This document shows, in pieces, positions 12,201-22,779 of a DNA stretch of 64,000 nucleotides (positions are counted from its first letter, which is position 1; each line of letters opens with the position of its first letter). The stretch covers positions 22,018,682-22,082,681 of the forward strand of contig CM052360.1 of the NCBI GenBank assembly GCA_028551475.1, given 5' to 3'. Both the position numbers and the translations under genes were made by a program. The DNA is from Casuarina equisetifolia (lineage: Eukaryota; Streptophyta; Magnoliopsida; Fagales; Casuarinaceae). Below the pieces are notes generated by a model. It made no database searches. It was given only the letters and a program-made list of their open reading frames with translations, and was not told where the DNA came from.

Positions 12201-13337
12201 ACTCAAATAAAATGGCCTTTGAGTTAACCTCTAATGGAGAATTCTCTTAGCGTCAACATATGTAAACAAAACACCACATGGTGAGAAGAAAACTTGAAGT
12301 TTATATGGAATAAGTACCTACCTCCAAAGATTGGCTTCTTTGTGTGGAGGGTGATGAATAAAGGATTTCCAACAGATGAAAAAGTTCAGGAGAGAGGCAT
12401 TTCTTATGCCTCAAGATGTGTTTGTTGTACAACACCGAAGTGCGAGACACTAGATCATCTTTTTTGTCTAGGAGAATTGGCAACAGGACTATGGAATCAT
12501 TTCTATCATATTTTGCAAATGCCTGTTCGACGTGACACGATTTTCAACTTAGTTGTGGATTGGTTTCATGAGGCTAGTATCTCCTCACAAGGAGGGATGT
12601 CGTTAGCCTTAATTGTTTGCATAATTTTGTGGCAAATTTGGTTGGCTAGGGATAATGTCATATTCAATAATCAAGGTTTTTCTTTACCAGTTGTGGTAGG
12701 GGAAGTGCTTTCAAAGGTCTGTGAATTTATGGCTTCTTTTCAAAGTAGTACATTCCCTTCAATGAAAAAATGCCAAATACTACAAGAATTACATATTCCA
12801 ATAGTTGTTCCACCACTTCGTAAAGGTCGTATGGTACATTGGTCGTGTCCATCTCCAGGTTCTCTAAAGTTGAACACAGATGGATCTTGTAAGGAAGGAG
12901 CTTGTGCAGGAGGAGGTGTGGTACGGGATTGGAGGGGAAGTGTTGTTATGGCTTATGCGGTAAACTTAGGACAAGGAAATAGTGCAAAAGCTAAGGTTTT
13001 GGCTTTATTAGAAGGTCTTAAGATATGTTATCAGCAAGGTTTGAATATAGCGAAGATAGAAGCAGATTCTCAATTCATGGTTCAATGCATAACAGGTGTT
13101 GATTCAGTTCCATGGGATTTAGAATATGAATTACGTCAATGTTTAGTATATCTAACATCAAATGTCAAAATCACCCATGTCTTTTGAGAAGCAAATTTTC
13201 TTGCAGATGGTTTGGCCAACTTTGGTCATTCGTTTATAGGAATACAAGTTTTGTCCACACTGGGATCTCTACCAACAGATTGTAGGAAAATAGCTTAGGA
13301 AAATCAATTAGACTTGGAACATTACAGGCCTCCTTGA
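9241..13337 (+). pseudogene. LINE ORF2 pseudogene (EN-RT-zf-RVT-RNase H)
   Basis: The start (MSSFIIWNIRGL) overlaps the ORF1 stop. The domain order is: endonuclease (GGDFNSI near 9638, LDHSPLL near 9895); RT about 10560-11580; zf-RVT about 12294-12500; RNase H about 12860-13260 (LNTDGS, EADSQF, NFLADGLA). One-base shifts occur near 9303 and 12250-12290. In-frame stops lie at 9512, 9917, 9968, 10748, 10850, 11111, 11576, 11762, 12248, 13185 and 13296. The RT box reads YAND (11294-11305) instead of YADD, and the RNase H glutamate position reads AAG (12993). The usual LRQGD reads LCQGD (TGT at 11153). The ORF would have been about 1365 codons. Confidence 0.9.
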
Positions 13338-13581
13338 CTACATCAATCTCAAGAGTCATAAGTTGTTATTTTATTATTCACTATATGATTTTCTTAGGCA
13401 CTTTAAAAGTTTTATTTTATATTATCTTATTACCTGAAGTTCAGGATTATATATTGAGAGATTAGGTTTAACGCCCTATCCTATGTAGTCTTTTTACACA
13501 GGTTTTGAGCCTTGGGTCATATTGTGAGATAAATATCAAAATAAGGGTTCAAACCTTTTTCTTTAAAAAAAAAAAAAAAAA

Positions 13582-13591
13582 GGTTGATGGC
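13582..13591 (+). repeat. LINE target-site duplication, 3' copy
   Basis: ggttgatggc directly after the 17-A tail, identical to 7452-7461. Confidence 0.8.
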
Positions 13592-13879
13592 ACGTGTATT
13601 TTTATTGGAGACTTCTTGAAGTCATATAGTAACAGAAATTGTTGATGCAGCCGTCATCACCAAAGCGCATCATATAAGTATATACAATATGGTAATATCT
13701 AGATATAAGTAGAGACAAAGTGAGGGAGAGGGAGACATAAGTGCAAGTGTATTATTACTAACATTATTTTAATATATGAGTTTATTTATTAAAAAAATGA
13801 GATAATAAAGAAGTTAAAAGACATATCCGAATAATATAAGTTCACTTAAGAAAAACAAATAAGATGTATTATTATTAGA

Positions 13880-14322
13880 AATTTTTTAATATGTATTTGG
13901 ACTGGGTGAATTTGGTGAAATATTCTTATGTAACAAGGCGTTCATAGGAATATCAACGATTGAAATTTTGAACTACAATGAATGGTCAAAACAATTAAAA
14001 GAAAATATTTGACTATGAAGTTAAATTTTCTTTCTTAGCTTGTTTGTATTATCTATGGTCTAAATGAAATTATAAGCATTTTAAAAATAAAAACTATTAA
14101 AATATCAATTTTTTGGCTAGAATAAAAAAATTAGTATGTGGAAGAACATCTCTATTTAAGAACTTTAAACTTTCTCATGTAAATGTTTTATTATATTGTA
14201 GTTGGAAGATTCTAAATTTGATTTTTTCTTAAATAAATTGTAATATTAGGATATGTCTTTAAGCTTTTGTACTTTTATTAATAAACTCACATATTTATAA
14301 AAAAAATTAATAATAATAATAA
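13880..14322 (+). mobile_element. LINE family B 3' fragment
   Basis: About 440 bases align by eye to the 3' ends at 5170-5596, 14855-15280 and 48620-49020. It contains the same decayed C-terminal frame (equivalent of the FLACIYCIW segment) and ends in an A-rich, TAA-repeat tail. It is 5'-truncated, as is usual for LINE insertions. Confidence 0.8.
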
Positions 14323-14854
14323 CAATAATAAAAATTTATTATATCAAGGAAGAAAGACAAGAGATAAATAGATTTATAGACAAACATTAAATAGAAGAGA
14401 AAAAGAAAAACAGTGAGAGGAGGTCAAAAAGAAAGATTGCGTGTGGAAGATATACATGTAATTTTGTTTTCTCTGTCTTATTTTAAGATCCTTTCTAGTG
14501 AAGGAAAAGAATTTCAGCCCCCCATTTCCTATGACAATAGACTAAAAGGCAAAATTGATGGAATAGACTTGTTTATCTAAAGAATTGTTTAATTTCACAA
14601 TGAAGAATGCAATGAGTTTTCACATAAAAGACAAGGTTGTTGTTGGTTGCTACATCAAATACCAGTAATTTTCCAAACAGTAAAGCAATATCGTTGGAAA
14701 TTTCAGTAAAAAAGTATCGTAATAATTAATACTTATATTTTCAAAGTTTATATATTACCCTTTTTTTTCCTTCCAATGTACATACAAGGATTGCAAATCA
14801 TATTTGTAATAATTAGAGTACATTCTTAATTTGAAAGCTAGTCATACTTATTTT
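14323..14854. other. AT-rich spacer
   Basis: No coding sequence or repeat recognised, apart from a short (AAT)n-like stretch at 14310-14345. Confidence 0.4.
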
Positions 14855-15280
14855 TTTAGTATACTCGAACTGAGCAAATTTGGCAAAATATCTTTGCACA
14901 ATAAGGCCTTCATAGGATTATTCGTGATTGAAACTTTGAATTGTAATGAATGATTAAAGCAACTTAATGAAAAAACTTGGCTGCTAAACATTTTAATATT
15001 TGTTTTTTCTTAGCATATGTCTATTATATATGGTCTAAATAAAATCATAAACATTTCTAGAATAAAGCTATTGAAATATGAAGTTTATTGGTTAAAATTA
15101 GAAAAATAGTATATGGGAGAGCATTTCTATTTAACAACATTAGATTCTCTTGGGCAAATATTGTATTGTGTTATAATTAAAGAACTCCAAAATAATTTTC
15201 TTTTAAATAAATTATAATAATGAGGTATGCCCTCAAACTTTTATATTGTTTTATTTTGAGATGAATAAACTCATGTATTC
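14855..15280 (+). mobile_element. LINE family B 3' fragment, abutting next LINE
   Basis: A second 5'-truncated + strand copy of the same 3' end (shares ggccttcataggattat and aataaactcatgtatt). It loses its own poly(A) at 15280, exactly where the T-tract of a minus-strand LINE begins. Confidence 0.8.
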
Positions 15281-18200
15281 TTTTTTTTTTTAGTGAAAAG
15301 GTAAATTGTATTAATACATATTAAAGTACAAAAGCATAGGAGCATACTCCAGTATTATAAAAGTCACCATATCTATAAAAAGTGGAAGTTGGAAGCCTCC
15401 AAATCTCACTCAAAATAACATTGCATTGAGAAAATTTTATATTTCTAAACAAAGAAGTTCTCGCTCATACTATCTTCTTTATTTTCGCTAAGAGAATAGG
15501 GATATCCATTATTTTTCCTTGAAAACGTCTTCTATTTCATTCAGCCCATAAACAATAAATACAAGCTAAGAAAGATATCTTGAGAAGTTTGGTAGCTAAA
15601 TCCCTTCCTTTTATTACTTTGACCATCTATTGTAGTTCTTCATTCCATCCTACAATATCACGTCATATTCCATTTTGAGCAAGAATACTTTTCCAAATCT
15701 TCCTTGTCCATGCACATTTAAAAAAGAGATGACTTCTATTTTCTAAATAAGATTGACAAAAATCACAATATATGTTTACCAAAGGAAGCCATCGTATAAT
15801 TTCTGTTGCTGTAGAAAGTCTATCCTTGCAAATAAGTCATCCAATGAAATTATGTTTGCTAATGCCACCTGTCTAAATTAAATCATACCAATCCACCATT
15901 TCTCCAACTTGCCGAAGATCATTATAAATTTTTTGGCAACAATATGTAGGACTCGAGAGAACAAAAGTAAGTGTGGGCCTTAACTTAAGGAAAGCCCGCC
16001 AACTCCAAGCCATGGTACCTTTTATATCCAACTATATTACTGAGGTTCTTTTACACTTTGTATTGTGAATCCATTTACTCAATAATAAGGCTTTTGAAAG
16101 ATTAATAAGATTCCAAAGCATACATTCTAAAAGGACTTTATTCCAAATTTTAAGGTTCAATAAACCTAATCTCCCTTCTTTCTTTGGTAAACAAACAGTT
16201 TGCTAAGTTACTTTGTAAGGACGATGCATATCTATATTACCTACCCATAAAAATTTCCTTATATTTTTCTTAATCTCATAAATAGTCTGCTTTGGCAATA
16301 GGAAGACTTGCATCCAAAATATGCAAATAGAAATGAGGATAGATTTCGCCATTTGTAATCTTCTTGTATAGCTTAGATGTTTCATTCCCCAACCTTCTAT
16401 TCTTTAAAATATTTTATCTATTAGACCTTTGCAATCAACTTGAGTTAGTCTTTTCGTGATAAAAGGAACTCCAAGATATCTAATAGGGAGTGAACCCTTC
16501 AAGAAAGGAGTATGATCAAGTATAAGAAGTTGTTCTCGCTCCGATAACCCTGAAAAGAAAATTTGACATTTAATTGGGTTATACTTTAAGCCTGTAAGAT
16601 TAGCAAATTCCTCCAAAACTTCTATAAAACATAGGACTGAGTTCGCATCACCATGAGAGAAGAGAAATAAATCATCAACAAAACATAAATGAGTGATTTT
16701 TTTCGATTTGCATCGCTAATGAAATTTAAACACTACTATAGAGGTCTTTGAAATAATGATTCTATTGAGTATCTCCATAACCAATACAAATAAATATACA
16801 GATAAAGGATCACCTTATCGTAATCCATTAGTACCTTTAAAGTATCATGCATGTTCTCCATTGAAATTGATTGAAAATTTTGTTGTAGTAATACACTCAC
16901 TTATAAGATCAACTAAGTACTGGGGGGTGTTAATGGCTTTCAAAACTCCTAATACTGCATCCTATTTGACCATGTCATATGCTTTCATAAGATCAATTTT
17001 TATGGCCACACATTTACCTTTGTCTCCCTTGTGATAGTTATGCAAAAGTTCTTAGCAAAGCATAATATTCTCTTAAATCTGTCACCCTTTAATGAAAGTT
17101 GTTTGATTATGACTGACCACTGAAGATAAAATGATGCTTACCCTTTTAGCAAGCATCTTAGAAATGATTTTATATATAACATTACAACATGCTATTGGTC
17201 GATAATCCTTGGTGTAACTTGGATTGGGAACTTTAGGGACTAAAGAAAGCAATGTTGAATTTGTAAATTTTAGCAAGTTCCTAGAAGAGAAGACCTCTAA
17301 TACAGCATCTTCTACATCTCTTCCAATGATAGGCCATGATTTCTTATAAAACAAACTATTATAACCATCAGGCCCAGGAGCTTTAAAATCATAAATGTCC
17401 CAAAGTGCTATAATAACATCAAAACATTCAAAATTTGGCAAATTAAGCAATGCACTAATGTCCTCCTGGAATAGAGAAGCATACCTTTCAAAGTTAATAG
17501 GAATACTTCTAGAGTTCTCAAGAATTGACTGATAATAGGAAATAATAGCAAATCTCAATTCCTACTCGTCTGTAATAATAAAGCCATCTTCTAGGACCAA
17601 TTTGTTGATCTTGTTTTGAGCTCTCCTCTACATCAATGATGCAAAGAAAATCTTACTATTGTTATTCCATTCTTTTAACTGTATGTTCCTTGATTTTTGT
17701 TTGAGAATGATTTCTTCATGTTTACTTCATGTTTACTCATAGCAAGGAGTTGCTCAAGTTGTGATTTCTCCTCAGAACGTGTATATGGACAATAAGGATT
17801 AATCTCTAACCTACTCTGAATTTGCTTTAAATTTTCACTTGCATCTTTCACCTTCTAGTGCAAATCTCCAAAATGGGTGGCATTGAGTTTCTTAAGAGAA
17901 GGTTTTAAAGCTTTTAATTTTTGCACAACTTGAAACATTTTTGAGCCATTTATTTCTTGTTGCCATACTAAACTTATTATATCCAGAAAATCTGAGCAAT
18001 CAGTCCAAAAATTAAAGAATCTGAATGGAGATTTCTTCCTACTTATGTCATTTCCAAATTGTACTAAACATAGAAAGTGATCCGATACACCAGGAAGTAA
18101 AAATTCAGTTGTGAATCTATCAAAATGAAGCACCCATTCTACATTAGTAAAGACCCTATCAATTTTGCTAGCTCGAAGATTAGTTCTTGTGCCTTTGTTT

Positions 18201-18455
18201 GTCCATGTGAATAGAAGACCATAGAATGGAGGTTCAATAAATGTTATATTCTCAACCATTTCATTTAAATTCTCCATTCCTTGTGTCCATCTAACATTTG
18301 GGCCAATTCGCTCATTGATATTCCGTATTTCATTGAAATCTCCCATGAGTAACCAAGGAATATTGTTTGTATTCAGAGTATCAAAACTTGTAAGGTAAGC
18401 CTATAACTCTCTACGTTCAACTTCTAAGTTACTTGCATGTATATTCATTAAAAAA
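15281..18455 (-). mobile_element. 5'-truncated LINE (family B)
   Basis: The poly(A) tail reads as T11 at 15281-15291, and the element runs leftward-facing to about 18455. It contains most of ORF2 without RNase H: endonuclease 18346-17855, RT 17558-16404, zf-RVT about 15800-15680 and the 3' UTR. The 5' end lies inside the endonuclease domain (frame reads MNIHASNLEVERRE at about 18450-18400), so ORF1 and the first ~100 residues of ORF2 are missing. Confidence 0.88.
15680..18450 (-). pseudogene. LINE ORF2 pseudogene
   Basis: The endonuclease is well preserved (WLLMGDFNEIRNI, ASKIDRVF, GVSDHFLCLV). RT motifs are QTTFIKG (17090), APGPDGYNSLFYKKSWP (about 17370) and the catalytic THLCFVDDLFLFSHGD (about 16680-16630), followed by IRYLGVPFITKRL (about 16480). 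The zinc-binding domain reads YCDFCQ...SHLFFKC (about 15770-15690). Several stops and frameshifts separate these blocks. The FVDD box is shared with the element at 700-5596. Confidence 0.85.
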
Positions 18456-18479
18456 AATATAATACAATTGGACAATACT

Positions 18480-19075
18480 TAAATAAAACAGCATTTTAAG
18501 GTTTAGCAACTTGAAGAACTGAAACAATTTGTAGTCCAAGCAAAGCTTATTCACATTTTATTTATGTCGCCTAATTTGACCAAAAAGTCCTAAATGAAAA
18601 TGTAGTTTAAGATTGTTCTTATGTATTTATATACTAAATTCTATTAATGCAAGTTTACCTTTTTACTCAAATATATATATACATATATATACATACATAC
18701 ATAGTTTAAGATTTAGTAGCTTGAAAAGCTGTAACATTTTAAACTCTGAAGTCTACAAACATACGTACGAACATTTTATTTACAGATATAACATAAGTGA
18801 GAGTTGACTAGAGAGCCTCAAATCATAACTGTAGTTTAAGATATAATAAATTTGATAACATTTAGGAGTCCAAATTCTATAAAGATTACAAACATTTTAT
18901 TTAGATCTATGGCATAACTAGGAGCCGACTAGAAAGCCCCAAATGAAAACAAAAGTTTAGAGTTCAACAGCTTGCAAAGCCTTAACATTTTACGGTCTGA
19001 AGTCTATAAAGCTTACAAGCATTTTATTTAAATATAAAGTCTACAAAGCTTATAAGCATTCCTTTTAGATCTATA
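18480..19075 (-). repeat. Tandem ~115-bp repeats, copy A (3' of gene remnant)
   Basis: About five degenerate units of 100-130 bp begin near 18490, 18604, 18704, 18834 and 18955. Each carries gtttaag-like, acattttatttagat and agaaagccccaaat-like blocks. The same units occur in inverted orientation at 36180-36440. They lie just downstream of the gene remnant in both places. An (AT/ATAC)n microsatellite interrupts the array at 18670-18703. Confidence 0.7.
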
Positions 19076-19109
19076 GGACGTCCCGTCATCATGCTCAATT
19101 CAGTTTTTC

Positions 19110-20860
19110 TTGGGTGACTTGTTCTTCCAATTCAGACACTGAAACTGCATCATATGAACGAGTTCATCATAAGCAAATTAGAAGAACAAGATAAAATTAA
19201 CAAACAAATAGGAGAGAGGGCAAGTGGGAAAACCTCGTTCAAATAAAGGTTGCCAAAAGTCCATTTTGTGATACGCAATCGGTGTTCTTATTTATCAATA
19301 AGTACCTAGTTAAGTGGTGAATAGAAGTGTCTAGGACCAAGGTTTCAAGTTTGACACCCCAGAGCGCATGAGTAAGTGGGTTAGTTGAAAGAAAAAAAAA
19401 TTAGTGTTCCTATTTAGTTGTAGTCGGTGTTGTGGACTGGAAATTTTTAAGCCCCATTTCCGTGCTGGTATGTAGACTTTTGAAAGATGAATCCAGATTG
19501 GAATTAACATTTGTTTCCTATTATCCAACGAACAATGGTATAGAAAGAAAGATGCTATTACTTACACCATATCTTTTCATTAAAATAAATACTTAATTGA
19601 CTTAAAAAAAAAAGATGTTTCAAAATTAATGACTTAAGGTCTAAAATCCTTTAAAGAGTTACAGTAATTTTAAAAAAAATTAGCCAATTGAAGGAACTTA
19701 CTTAAAGGAAACATATTCGTGTGACTTTTAGTATCTTCGTTAACTTCTCTAATTAAATCATTATTCATAATATATTTTTTAAAAGCTTGCCAAAAGCCAT
19801 CACCAGCTTGAACACTACTAATGCCTCCACATCCCAAAATTATCTTATAAAAAGAATTTGATAATTCTCCGTTTTTCTACAAATGTTTAAATAAAAAGGT
19901 TCATATTATTATTCACACATAGAATATGTTAAACTATTAAGAAGTATAACATAATTTTTTCGTTAAAATTAAAACAGAAACTTTACATATACCACCTAAG
20001 AAAATCAAGTGTTAACTAGCAAAAAAAACATCAACCTCCTGTCCCCTTCAAGATTGTTTATTTCAGAGTCTAATTTTTTCGGCGTAGCTTCCGGTGCACC
20101 TGATTTAATTTTCCCCGTTACTATGGGCAACAATGTTTGAAAACACCTCTTTCAGAATTTTTATTTTGCTAGCCTTTTTTTTTCCTTTCTTTCTAGCATT
20201 TACCTAACCGCACAAAACATCAAGATAAAAGGTCTATCAATATAAACAATATATTTGATATTTAGAAGAGGAACGACAAAAGTGCGCGTCAAGCATCACT
20301 ACGCTTTTCAAACAAACAGAATCTGATTTAACGTATGTTTTTATCTGTTTAAATCTGTTTGTGCACGTGTACTCACCGGTCCCCAAGACTATTTTTGCAC
20401 AGAATCCGCATCGGTGGCGACGCCAGAGTTGTAACAGCACAAAAGAAAGACATATTAGTTATGTCATCAGCAATGAAAACATTGGTCTTTGGAGGAATAT
20501 CACGCCAGAAAATCAAGTATTTAATGCGAAACAAAAATCTACCTTAGTTTTTTCCTTAGGTTTACTCGTAGCCTCCTGCTGTTAACACAAATGAAAAGAC
20601 TTAGCATTAAGAAGGGGAAAGAAAAAAGTCAACGTCAAGCATGACTAAGCTTAAGAAACATTATTCAGACTCATAACCCTCCCTGTCCCTCTGCCTAAGT
20701 TTGCTTTCATATCTTAAGCACTGTGTTAAGGACTTGTACTTGCCTTCTTTGCCTTGTTTTCCTTCCTCACATCCCTTAATATGCCTGTTCCCTCCATGAG
20801 GCAACACAGAGAATCCAGCCAGATCACGTTAGGAGAACGGTACTTGTTGGAAGGCGGTGG
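19110..20860 (-). pseudogene. Unrecognised multi-exon gene or remnant, copy A
   Basis: Several exon-like segments lie in order on the minus strand. One near 20750-20860 reads LPHGGNRHIKGCEEGKQGKE. One near 20380-20590 ends at a consensus donor GTGAGT. One near 20040-20190 reads FQTLLPIVTGKIKSGAPEAT onward. One at 19694-19842 reads GGISSVQAGDGFWQAFKKYI. A last exon of about 50 bases near 19115-19165 follows a good acceptor (tgatgcag) and ends VTQEKLN-stop. I cannot name the family. The segment at 19694-19842 has a clear homologue at 35401-35555, which argues for real ancestry. Exon borders are only approximate, and I cannot tell whether the copy is still functional. Confidence 0.45.
19285..19405 (+). 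mobile_element. Possible tRNA-derived SINE
   Basis: An A-box-like tagttaagtggtgaa (19307-19321) is followed 28 bases later by a B-box-like caagtttgacacc (19347-19359) and a purine/A-rich end near 19392. The spacing fits a tRNA-derived SINE head. The B-box resembles that of the repeat at 58079-58187. It sits in an intron-like part of the gene remnant. Confidence 0.4.
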
Positions 20861-20875
20861 TTTACTCTAATACTG

Positions 20876-21778
20876 TAGAAATATCGAGAAAGCAAGAAGC
20901 AAGAAGAAAGAAGAAAAAGGAGGAAGAAAAGAAAAACAATATGTCAAATTACTAAGATATTATTTTTGCTTAATAAAAAGTTTTACATGAGTTTTGTTTA
21001 TAAAGAAATACAAGGATTTAAATCAATAAAAAATGCTGGAGCCTAGAACAATTTTGAGAAAAAATTACAAGACCTATGATCAAGATAGAAAATTTTGAAA
21101 CATATTACAATTGGAAAAAAAAAAGTGTTATAGTATTACAGAACTAACCTAATGAGTCATAACATTCCAATAAATTGGATATCTAAGTCTATGAGCATAT
21201 TCTCCACAATCCTCTCAAGTTGATGTTTTGTTTTTACAAAAATCAAGTTTGCAAAATAAATGTTAGTGGATCAAAGGCCTATTTGAAAATTTGGCATTAA
21301 GCCAATTGAGCTTTCAGGCATGACGATCCATATCATTTTAGTTTTTAGGGATAAAGTCACTTTTTTATTATTAGATGAAAATCTTCTGGATCACCTTTTT
21401 TCCTATCATTTTTTTTTTTTTTGCTTCAATAGGCTATAAAATTATTGAGGAAGCAAGATGAAAGAAGAAGTAGGAAAGAAAGAAAAGAAAAACAATATAT
21501 CGAAGCATTGGTAATATTATTCTTGTTTAAAGGAAAAGTCTACATGAACTCAACATATATAAAGAAACTATAGGAACTAAATAATAAATTTATGGTATCT
21601 ACTAAAATAAAAAAATGAAATTATAAAGCTACAAAGTTAGGAAAGAAAATTGTGAAACCTACTATAATCAAGAAAAAAAATAGTCTTCCTCACATGAGAA
21701 GAATTCATAATATAACTGACCTAATGGATCAACAAGCTGCAATAGGTTGAATAGCTAAATCTATAAGTGTTTCTAAAC
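20876..21778. repeat. Pair of ~320-bp diverged direct repeats
   Basis: 20876-21205 and 21440-21778 align along their length: gagaaagcaagaagc / gaggaagcaagatg at the start, agaaaaacaatat in the middle, taagtctatgag / taaatctataag at the end. They are separated by about 235 bases. Two such repeats around a short core could be LTRs of a miniature LTR element. I see no clear primer-binding site or polypurine tract, so a simple duplication is equally possible. Confidence 0.45.
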
Positions 21779-22089
21779 ATATACTGGTGAGGGATGAGAA
21801 TGGTCATGGGAACGCCACTATTTATAGAGGCAAGTCAGTAAAAATGTACATGCTTTTACTACGGTTAAGATTCGGGTTGGTAAGAGTTTGTTTAATGAGG
21901 AAATATTTCCTTAACCACTCCTATGCGCATATATTAAACATTCGTCCAAATTTCACCCTATGACCGGGATATATAAAAATATATCGAAGAAGGACAATTA
22001 CTTGCGATTACTATTGCTATGATGTTATTACAAGGGAAACAGTTATAATCTTCATTTGAAAGGTATAACTATACATTGTCTGTTTTTAC

Positions 22090-22600
22090 CTATATTTCTC
22101 TAATTATTGGCAAGAACATTTGGAATGATGGGAGGGTTTGATCCAAACACAACATTCGCTATTGTGATGAGACCTGGGTCCTGGGTAGTGATACTCAAAA
22201 AAGCAACCACATTGGTATTTTTGACATTAAATTGGAAGGGAATGAGACCAAATAAAAACACAAAGCTATCTCCTACAATGACTAAAATTTCGGTGCCATA
22301 AGGTTGAGTATGAGGATGATTGAGGCGATATGGTGCAATGACTGCGAGTTAAATATATGCCCAATGTGTTGAGACCTGGTTTCTGCCCGCATTCAAAAGA
22401 GAGACATTTGAAGGGAGTGGATTTGAGTGTGGAATGCTCAGTCCCGATAAGAAGAAATCATTGGCAGCAAAGCATTCGAGATATTGATGCTTGATTACAT
22501 ATGTAAAGAACTTGAGATACCAGCGCTTGATTACGTAAACAAAGCACTTGAGACACAAATGATTGATTACGTGTGGAAGAAGTGGCAATCTCTTCTATTG
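22090..22600 (-). pseudogene. Germin-like protein pseudogene A
   Basis: Read on the minus strand, blocks match germin-like cupins. AANDFFLSGLSIPHSN at about 22480-22420 comes first. A degraded manganese-site box HPHTQPYGTE (canonical form HPHTHPRATE) lies near 22310. Then come SFVFLFGLIPFQFNV and PGLITIANVVFGSNPPI at about 22250-22120. About 25 residues of the barrel between TEILVIV and the glycine-rich strand are missing, and frames change near 22350. Germin-like proteins are secreted manganese cupins, often with superoxide dismutase or oxalate oxidase activity. This copy cannot fold as one. Its N-terminus is replaced by a 36-bp tandem repeat. Confidence 0.8.
22475..22582. repeat. Three tandem 36-bp units
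   Basis: Units 22475-22511, 22512-22547 and 22548-22582 share tt(c/g)aga....ttgattac. In the minus-strand frame they give a repeated 12-residue motif (VIKHQYLECF-like) fused to the germin-like pseudogene. Confidence 0.75.
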
Positions 22601-22756
22601 TGTAGTTTTTTATTCTGGCTTGTGTTTGGCTACTGAGAAAATTCCTGTGTGATTTTTCCTCGTATCTTCTATGTTTCTTTCTCTACGGACAGAATTTTCG
22701 TCTACATCAAAACATAGATTTAAAAAACGTTGACCGTAGAGACTCGGAAGGCTTAG

Positions 22757-22777
22757 AACCCCCAGGCTCCGGGGGTT
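22757..22777. other. Short perfect hairpin
   Basis: aaccccc and gggggtt (7-bp arms) flank a 7-base loop. No adjacent gene needs it, and its function is unknown. Confidence 0.4.
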
Positions 22778-22779
22778 AT

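Larger units (their letters stand above)
7462..13581 (+). mobile_element. Full-length LINE (family A, RNase H-bearing)
   Basis: A complete L1-type retrotransposon of about 6.1 kb. It has a 104-bp 5' UTR, intact ORF1 (7566-9248), ORF2 overlapping the ORF1 stop (9241-13337), a 3' UTR of about 230 bp and a 17-A tail (13565-13581). It is flanked by a 10-bp target-site duplication. It differs from the other LINEs here by a C-terminal RNase H domain and a Y-A-[N/D]-D type catalytic box. It is the youngest LINE in the window judging by ORF1 integrity, but ORF2 carries eleven stop codons and two frameshifts, so it is not autonomous. Confidence 0.93.

Noticed and set aside
22107..22301. Plus-strand frame of 64 codons
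   Set aside because: The minus strand here encodes recognisable germin-like blocks; the plus frame is the shadow.
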